From Codonopsis lanceolata (Eukaryota > Streptophyta > Magnoliopsida > Asterales > Campanulaceae), in assembly GCA_013146195.2 (NCBI GenBank), contig CM028381.1:58100744-58164743 (forward strand): a stretch of DNA of 64,000 nucleotides, in the 5' to 3' direction. Shown piece by piece: positions 57,248-64,000 of the stretch; the first letter of the stretch is position 1, and each line of letters begins with the position of its first letter. A model generated the notes under the pieces. The model was not told the origin of the DNA and made no database searches. It worked only from the letters and a program-made list of their open reading frames with translations. A program made the position numbers and the translations under genes.

Positions 57248-57925
57248 TCAAGGTTTAACATGCTTATGAAGAATTGGATCTAACAAAGAAGATAAAGCTT
57301 TATATATATCATGCAATCCATAAATTTTATGAAACATCAACGCATCATGGGAAACTTTAACAATCTTATGACATGCAACAAAATAATTCATCGTAGAAAC
57401 ATCATGCATAATCACAAGTTTAGAATTCACATCTTGGTGAATCATAGAAATCCCCAATGCAAAATTCAGAATTTTCTTTCCAACTTGCAATGCACAATTC
57501 AATCCTACCATATTAACAACCAATGTAACATCCATGAATGGATCCACAAACGAATGATTAGGTTTATGCAATGTCAAATTTAAGTCATCACCAATGTATT
57601 CACCATATTTCATCCAATCACTTAGACCATGGTGACTAACAAAATCTTGCAATGGAAACTTTCTACACATGTCAAGTGGTCTAACAATCTTTCTCATGAA
57701 TAAGGCATTCACCACACTAATTAGATTTTTTAAAGCAACACTTCTAGGAATTCTAAATTTCTCACCCAAGTTATAATGTTTAACATGCAATAATTTAGGT
57801 GGCATAATAATTTTACCCATGACACAAGTGTCCACTAACTTAGTCAATTGTCCAAACTCAACAACAACTCTATTGAGCTTATTATCAATGTTATGGTACT
57901 TAACATGTAATAATTCACCACACAA
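57248..57925 (-). CDS. 225-codon retroelement frame, unknown
   Basis: Open frame between the protease-like region and the 415-codon frame. It is rich in His, Met, Val and Lys and shows imperfect internal repeats (LLHVKYHNIDNK versus LLHVKHYNLGEK). No known domain is recognisable. It occupies the position where RT would be in a complete element. Confidence 0.35.
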   Translation of the reverse strand: MCGELLHVKYHNIDNKLNRVVVEFGQLTKLVDTCVMGKIIMPPKLLHVKHYNLGEKFRIPRSVALKNLISVVNALFMRKIVRPLDMCRKFPLQDFVSHHGLSDWMKYGEYIGDDLNLTLHKPNHSFVDPFMDVTLVVNMVGLNCALQVGKKILNFALGISMIHQDVNSKLVIMHDVSTMNYFVACHKIVKVSHDALMFHKIYGLHDIYKALSSLLDPILHKHVKP

Positions 57926-58634
57926 CTTATTCTTCCAAAAAGATTAAGATCATACCTTTGAGAAAATGTCGGTTCTACAATAATCTCCTTACCTTGTTGG
58001 TTTCCTTCTTGAATCTCACAATTTCTTTTGGTGGTGCCCCTTGAAAAGTTTTTGAAAAAGAAACAATAGACTTTTGTAATACAACATTAACTTGATTAGT
58101 ATCAAAATTTACCTCAATTTCTTTCACTTTCTCACACTTTCTTTTGAGAGCACACACTAATTTTCCTTTCCTTTTGCCCGGTTATCTCACATCTTTCAAT
58201 AGTCTCTAAAAACCGGCCTCTCACTCTTGTTTTCACTCAAGCTCTCTTTTTTCTTGGCTATCTCACATAACTCACTTTTATCTCTAGCCAAACTCTCATT
58301 ATTTTCACTTGAGCTCTCCTTTTTCCTGGCTATCTCATTCTCCTCACTTTGCTCTCTAGCCAAACTCTCTTTATTTTCTCTCAAGCTCTCTTTTTTTAAA
58401 GGCTTCTCTATATTCTTTTCCTCACTAGCCTTTCTCTCTTCACTAGCTATTGAACTTAACATCATAAAGTTCTCATAAGCTTGTGTTGGAGTCAATGGTA
58501 CAAGCTTAATGGTTATTTGATTGTGTACAAATAAATGTTTTTTTTGTGTTGCCATCATAATTAACACTCCTCTCAACTTGCCAAGGTCGCCCTAACAATA
58601 AATGAGTTTGTCGTATTGGCACCACATCACCACA

Positions 58635-59271
58635 TCACACACACCCATCTTCATATCTTCTAATCTTGAACTTCACAAGCACTTGCTTGTTCACCCTCAA
58701 CATACCTCCTCCATTCAAGCATTGCAACTTGTAGGGTTTATGATGTTTGGTTGTAAGTAACCCCAATTTCTCAACCATGGTCACACTAGCAACATTAGTA
58801 CAACTACTTCCATCAATGATCACCCCACAAACTCGCTCGTGCACCTTGCACTTAGTAAATAAAATTTTATCCTTTTCAATCTCTTCAACACTTGGAACTC
58901 TCAATTCTAACATCCTCCTAACTACCATATTGTTTTCTCTCTCATCGCCTATTGATAAAGGATTAGAAGAATTTTTGTCACCCTTATTTACCTCCTCTTG
59001 TTTTAATTTTGAGTTTTTAATTTGCATCTGAAAATCCTCCCAATATTTCTCAAAATTAAATTCTTCATCTATTCTACGTACGCCTTGGCACATCATTAGG
59101 TTCATTACCTCCCTCTCTTGTTCTTTTCTTCCTTTCACTATAAATTTTTCCAATCTCCTCCATTAGATCCTCCTTTTGGTCCCTCATAGTTTTATGCAAA
59201 TCTCTCACAAACCCTTCCATATAAAGTCTCATGTCAAAGGATGGAACATCATTCTCATTTGTATTAGACAT
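58635..59271 (-). pseudogene. Gag N-terminus fused to protease, internally deleted
   Basis: 59,271-59,074 encodes a gag-like start; 59,153-58,635 in another frame encodes the pre-protease and protease (NMVVRRMLELRVPS, KVHERVCGVIIDGSSCTNVA, LGLLTTKHHKPYKLQCLNGG). The text after it at 58,620-58,557 (VPIRQTHLLLGRPWQVERSV) completes the standard protease-downstream block but in a shifted frame. Capsid and zinc knuckle are deleted. Confidence 0.65.
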
Positions 59272-59693
59272 GGTGTACCTGCAAGAAATTTTATTAACAA
59301 AATCACCTCACCCGCTCCCTTACATGTATCACTCAAATAATGTCACTCCTCTCGTGTTTACCTACTCTCCCTCACTTTCAATTCCTCCAAGTTCTAAAAA
59401 AACTAAGCAATTAAATAGTGATTAACAAAGCAAGCAAAACCACGAAACTTAATCAATAAGAATCACGTGTAGAGGAAAGAAAATTAAGAGTAGAATTTCA
59501 AGGATGATTGGCTCAACAATTAGTTTGTAAAAGAAGATTCAATTTTAACTTTAGAATCTAGATGGGCTGTCCCAAAAGAATAATAATACGACGTGAGCAG
59601 TATCCGATTCCTTTTTTGTATAGGTCGAAAGTTGTTTTTCTCTCCTTTTTTTGTTGAAACTTGCCGTGAACAATATCAAAAGCAAGTTGTTTT

Positions 59694-59704
59694 CTCTGAT
59701 ACCA
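59694..59704 (-). promoter_or_regulatory. Retrotransposon primer-binding site (initiator tRNA-Met type)
   Basis: On the minus strand TGGTATCAGAG is the usual complement to the 3' end of initiator tRNA-Met and begins three bases after the LTR end. It fixes the direction of the element (leftwards) and the inner edge of the LTR. Confidence 0.85.
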
Positions 59705-59706
59705 AA

Positions 59707-60313
59707 TGATATGATTCCTAGACGCGTACTCACGATAGAGGAATCAAAGAGCACGCAGCACAACAAGCGAAGAATGTCAATGAATTGATGGATTGTGACA
59801 CCTTGACCCAATGCTACGATCCGTTATTGAACGTGGTACTCCGCGATCCAATTACGAGATGAACACGAACCTTGGTATAATGAAGAACGCCGCAATAGGG
59901 ATGAATATCCTATTGATAAGTTCGAGTTTCGATTACTTAGCCTCTCACCAAATAATCACAAGTTCAATGAAGAACAATGAGGTTTTGAAAAACAGTAAAA
60001 AACTATATTAATCTTTAATCAGAAAGTTGTCTACAAAACAATAAGCCACAACCCTTATTTATATGGGTTGTGAATCCTAAACCTAAAAGTAAAAGGAAAA
60101 GTCGATGTAGAATCAACTTAGGAAACTACTTAGAATCAACTTAGGAAACTACCTAAAATCCACTTAGGAAACTAGTCAAACTACTCAACTTACCTAATCT
60201 ATGTAGGCAACAATTAGGTAAGTTACCTAATCTATTTAAGAAACATAAATCCTCCAAAATAAGGAAAATCTACAAATCCCGTTTTTTGTAAAGACTTAAT
60301 TTTTATAGTTGCA
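59707..60313 (-). repeat. LTR (607 bp)
   Basis: On the minus strand it runs from TGCAACTATAAAA (60,313) to ATCATATCA (59,707), with TG...CA ends. The inner side is the primer-binding site; the outer side is preceded by the purine-rich GGAAGACTTTAGGAGGCC, which fits a polypurine tract of another copy to the right. The LTR is thus shared between two tandem units. Confidence 0.7.
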
Positions 60314-61585
60314 TTTTGGCCTCCTAAAGTCTTCCTTTAGACGTTAAAAACTTCCAAAGTCATTGTATGACATTAACGAACATTTCTCGAGTCTTCAAGT
60401 CATCATTCATGAAATCTAAGGCTTCACAACGCATGTTTGAATTTGTAGAGTAGCCATTGTAATAACCTGAATCTCCAATAAATCTACGAATTAAGTTTGT
60501 ATAGAACTCTTGAATCTTCCAATCATACTTTACGCATTTAAAGGACTTCATTTGATTTCTTTGACACTTGATATTTTGTTTAATCATAAACTCTTCATGC
60601 TTGATCATCCTTGCTTGAATCTTCAAACTATCGAACCAGTCATCACATGTCTCATCCAAACTCGAGCTCACTAAGATCACATCATTCTCCCTCTCTTCAA
60701 AAGGATTTGTCCTCAAATCCGGACCTACATCGAATGCACGTGAATTAGCAACCGTAAAGTATGAACTCACATAAATCTTACCGTTTGAATCCATTTTAAC
60801 AATCATATTGTGGTCATGCTCAAAATCATTTCGTTTTTGAATGAGCCTTCCATCCAAGTCCACATAAACCAAATTTCTGGGATCATGAATTAATTGAACT
60901 CTATTTGCATCATATCCCTTCTTGTGTTCCACGTTGATCCTTGCCCAAACCTGTAGGAGAAACACAACAACATTATACAATACAAGATGAACAACATTGT
61001 TAGCACACAATGTGTTATGTAACAATTTAGCAAATACATCTCTTGGTGTAGGAAAGTTTCCCACCATCAAACACATCCAAACCCTATCACCAGGTTCAAA
61101 TACCAATCTAACATATCTCACTTGCATTACTCGGTGACTTTCCATGAATGATATCACATATGCAATATTAAACACAACAAGATCATCATAAGGAATGCCA
61201 ATTAAAGATATTAATAAGTATAATAAGATAATATGCAATATGGCATACCAACTCATGTATCCAAATTCGTCATGACAAGTAAATCCATCAGTGTTTATAA
61301 TCTCACTCATCAAGTTATCAGAACTCGATGTTCCCTCATGAAAATCCTTTATAGAACCACAATCACCATGTTTAAACATTAACCTAGTAAATCCCCTTTT
61401 TAGCACAACCATGCTCAACATCAAAACGTTATGCAATCTAAAGCATATACTATTAATAATGCAAATCAATAAAATGATTATATAAGACAAACAATTGATT
61501 TCACCATGTTTAAAGATCAACCTAAAAACTTTCATCTTTTGCATAACCATATTTATCAATAATGAATCATGCAACGATAAGAAAT
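60314..61585 (-). mobile_element. 3' half of a second, tandem retroelement unit
   Basis: Near-identical to 55,870-57,138. It contains a second copy of the 415-codon frame (60,360-61,616). The match to the left copy stops at about 61,585, where instead the sequence CTTAATTCGTAG-type region is joined again (see 61,585-61,751). LTR-interior-LTR-interior arrays like this arise by recombination between LTRs. Confidence 0.75.
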
Positions 61586-61751
61586 TAAGTTTGTATAGAA
61601 CTCTTGAATCTTCCAATCATACTTTACGCATTTAAAGGACTTCATTTGATTTCTTTGACACTTGATATTTTGTTTAATCACGAACTCTTCATGCTTGTTC
61701 ATCCTTGCTTGAATCTTCAAACTATCGAATCAGCCATCACATGTCTCATCT
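61585..61751 (-). repeat. Third partial copy of the integrase-end segment
   Basis: Matches 60,489-60,658 and 56,050-56,219 (AAGTTTGTATAGAACTCTTG to CATCACATGTCTCATC) in the same orientation. It creates a chimeric start for the frame at 60,360-61,616. Confidence 0.85.
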
Positions 61752-61960
61752 AGGGGTGGAATCAGGGCGGGACCCGTCCCGATTAGCCTTATCCCGATCC
61801 CGTCCCGATAGAATTCGGGATTTCAATTTCCTTCCCGATCCGATAAGTGTCGGGACCCGACGTGTCGGGATCCCGATGCTCGGAGATAAAAATCTCATAA
61901 TCCCGACTATAATATTTATGAACAATATCTCTAACACTAAAATATTTTTAAAATGTCTCC
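61752..61960. mobile_element. hAT-type MITE fragment with CCCGATCCCG words
   Basis: TAGGGGTGGAATCAGGGCGG at the left followed by repeats of CCCGATCC and TCGGGA. This is a typical hAT MITE start. No right end was identified. Confidence 0.4.
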
Positions 61961-62344
61961 ATCATGATTAAGATTTTAGACTGTATATTTATAAGTATAC
62001 TTGAATATTTACTTAATGGTGGGTATTGATGAATTTGTTATTATGAACAAAATGCACCCCTGTGGGTCCCAAAGGGCACAATAATAAGCTAGAAGGGGGG
62101 GTTGAATAGCTTATTATACACTTAAAAACTTTTTAAGTAAGTTCTTTTGACAAGCTGTGGGTTCCTGAATGGTGCTCCTCGCCACTTGGATAGGGGTGCC
62201 CGTCCGTGCGGATGCGGTGACATCCACTGCTCCCGTTTCACCCTCCTTTGTCTAAGGGAGGACCAAATCAAAAGTGCGAGAGGAGTGCTGTCGGAATAGC
62301 GCGTTGGAATGCGCCTCGGTTGCCTTTAGTGGATTTTGATCCAA

Positions 62345-62665
62345 TATGGGAGCTTTGGATTTTCTATGTCAAGTTATCCCTTTTTTTAGGGGATACCAGG
62401 ATATAGGAAAACATCACCTTTCCATTCCCATCCTCCCTTGTTTAGTGGAGAACGTGAAAGTGCAGAGAAAGATGTTGCAGCGCCCCCACTATGGATTTTA
62501 TGAAAATAGCCTTATGGCATATTTCGGATCACTATGAGTGCTTTGGGTTTTCTATGTCAAGTTATCCCTTGTTTAGGGGATACCAGAACATAGGAATACA
62601 TCACCTTTTCATTCTCATTCTCCCTTTTTTAGGGGAGAACGTGAAAGTGGAAAGAAAGATGTTGC
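62345..62665 (+). repeat. Tandem duplication of about 180 bp
   Basis: CTTTGGATTTTCTATGTCAAG...GAACGTGAAAGTGCAGAGAAAGATGTTGC (62,353-62,483) and CTTTGGGTTTTCTATGTCAAG...GAACGTGAAAGTGGAAAGAAAGATGTTGC (62,540-62,665) are two diverged copies. Non-coding. Confidence 0.8.
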
Positions 62666-62669
62666 GAGG

Positions 62670-64000
62670 CCCCACTGGATCCAAAATGTTTTTAGAGTCG
62701 CCATCTTTATTTTAAGGCAAAAATAAAGCAAAACCAGAAAAAGAAAACCATAGATGAAGAAAACGGGTTTGGAGGCTAAGTTACGAGTTGGGAAGGTGCT
62801 AGGCACCCAACTCGCCCTTTCGGTCTCAAAACGGTTTTTGGCTAAAGTATGCTTTTTGTTATATTTATTAAACAGATAAATAAAGCATTAGTTGCCTACA
62901 AATACATCCATTACATCTATATTATTTACGGACTTATAACAATCTCTTTTACAAACAATTACAAATATACTTGGAAATATTTTGCCATTATAACGGCTAC
63001 ATTTAGTATTATTTCCTAACAAAATCCGGGCAGCAATACTGCTTATATATTTACATTGGACCGGATTGGAAATAATACTCTTACAAATAAAGACTTTAAT
63101 GAATAGATAAAGCAAATAATTACAAATATATCTGAAAAGATTTGGCCATAATAATGGCTACATTTAGTACTATTTCTTAATTAAATCCGGGCAGCACAAC
63201 TGCTTATATGGCTACATTGGGCCGGACTGGAAATAATACTTTTACAAACAAATGTAAGACTTTAAAAGTAAAAACTTACAGACAGTCTAGGGTGTGCTCG
63301 CTCTGTCCCTCGGGGAGAGAGAGTCTTTTTTTGTTGTTGAAGTTTGTGTGTTGTGTGTTGTGTGTTGTGTGAATTTGGGCAACGTGACTGCTCTGAAAGT
63401 TACTTTTCGGCCTCGGGATCGGGGCAGGGTAACTGTTTGTGTTTGGTTGTTTGTTGGCTTGAGGTAGGCTGAAATCGGGCAGAATAACGGCTTATTTCTG
63501 AGTGATTTGGCCTTTTAAATCGGGCAGAGCAACTGCTCTTTCCACGATTTTTGGACCGGGAAAAAATGGTGGATACCTAGCTGGGGGGCTAAGGTACACT
63601 TCTACCGGTTGGTTTTGTGTTTGGAGGAGGTTTGGCAGGGTTTCGAGGCTTTTGAGGTGATCTCTCACTATCTCACACCGCTCTCTAATTCTCCAGCGTA
63701 ACGTTAACGCGGAGAAGCTTTACGAAGGAATGTGTGCTGAAAATGATCGACTGAAGCCTCTATTTATAGGCTGAATCAGGGACATCGGAGGAATTAAAAT
63801 TCCTTCTCTGCGCATCAGATGAGTGTACAGCGTGCTGGATTTGTTGCATTTTGCGGCAACTATTTGGATGAACAGTGGCGGAGAAGCAAATTTGGGCGCC
63901 ATCCTCATCATATTTGGGCGCCATGCCCAATTCTTTTAGTAGCCACGCCCATTTCCTTCTTCATGCATCAAATGAGTGTACACTGTGCTCCGAGAGTTGT
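62670..64000 (-). mobile_element. LTR-like region of a Tat/Ogre-type element, running off the window
   Basis: On the minus strand, TGGCGACTCTAAAAAC at about 62,692-62,677 resembles the TGGCGACTC primer-binding start of many Tat/Ogre elements, and CCTATAAATAGAGGC at 63,769-63,755 is a good TATA box upstream of it. Between them lie two tandem copies of a ~165-bp unit (62,950-63,115 and 63,119-63,255). A motif CGGGCAG-n-n-n-AAC(T/G)GCT recurs at 63,028, 63,189, 63,477 and 63,521, and GTGTGTT repeats at 63,345-63,371. GCATCA(G/A)ATGAGTGTACA occurs twice (63,813 and 63,967). The outer LTR edge is beyond the window. Confidence 0.45.

Larger units (their letters stand above)
55870..59706 (-). mobile_element. 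Non-autonomous gypsy-type retrotransposon interior
   Basis: In minus-strand order: primer-binding site (59,704-59,694), a gag N-terminus beginning MSNTNENDVPSFDMRLYMEG (59,271), a protease-like part with CGVIIDGSSCTNVAS (59,153-58,635), a Glu/Lys/Ser-repetitive region (58,576-58,196), a 225-codon frame of unknown type (57,925-57,248) and a 415-codon frame (57,163-55,916) ending with an integrase C-terminal motif (VANSRPFDVGPDLRTNPFEE). Most of gag, RT, RNase H and the integrase core are absent, so it could move only with help. The protease has Ser in place of the second Gly of the usual IDGGSC. Confidence 0.75.

Noticed and set aside
55439..61585. The two 1.7-kb repeats interpreted as 1.7-kb LTRs of one element
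   Set aside because: They contain the polyprotein end (SRPFDVGPDLRTNPFEE) and the primer-binding site lies at 59,694-59,704, which places the LTR edge at 59,707. The LTR is 607 bp and the rest is interior sequence.

Overview
The window reads as nuclear DNA of a flowering plant, most likely a eudicot. It is AT-rich, its genes have GT-AG introns, it carries one recognisable CASP-like membrane-protein gene, and much of the rest is plant transposon debris: Stowaway, hAT-type and CACTA ends, a Mutator-like element, and Ty3/gypsy fragments of Tat/Ogre and other types. I saw no rRNA, tRNA, organellar or bacterial signal. The species cannot be named from the sequence.

From 1 to 12.4 kb the sequence is mostly non-coding. 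A degenerate plus-strand member of the local acidic-repeat family lies at 5,990-7,271. A three-exon CASP-like gene lies on the minus strand at 7,759-9,269 and is the most confident complete gene.

From 12.4 to 41.5 kb the minus strand is dominated by one unusual gene family. A short basic first exon (41,425-41,506) is followed by seven large acidic exons at 40.3-41.2, 31.2-31.8, 28.2-29.7, 24.0-25.9, 22.7-23.0, 19.2-21.1 and 17.9-18.2 kb, then a terminal exon at 12,450-14,197. Each internal exon begins after an AG, ends before the same GTACATTA donor, has a length divisible by three and is phase 1 at both ends. Joined in order they would keep one open frame of about 2,995 codons. They encode tandem copies of an acidic unit of roughly 90-100 residues. 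Three decayed copies of the basic exon (15.8, 21.3, 26.1 kb) and a truncated terminal exon (22.1 kb) show that the array grew by whole-gene and segmental duplication; one about 4.05-kb segment is present twice, offset by about 4.78 kb. Whether this is one very long gene or several shorter ones cannot be settled without transcripts.

Inside the array, the long stretch between the 31 kb and 40 kb exons holds a Mutator-like element (37,641-39,504) with a perfect 9-bp target duplication. It carries a captured piece of a cellular membrane-protein gene, and a Stowaway element has inserted into one of its terminal repeats.

From 41.5 to 49.5 kb there are non-coding DNA and small DNA transposons with visible target duplications. 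From 49.5 to 64 kb there are minus-strand retrotransposons: a decayed Tat/Ogre-like gag-protease-RT fragment abutting CACTA ends, a tandemly arranged non-autonomous gypsy-type element with one 607-bp LTR and primer-binding site, and an LTR-like region at the right edge.
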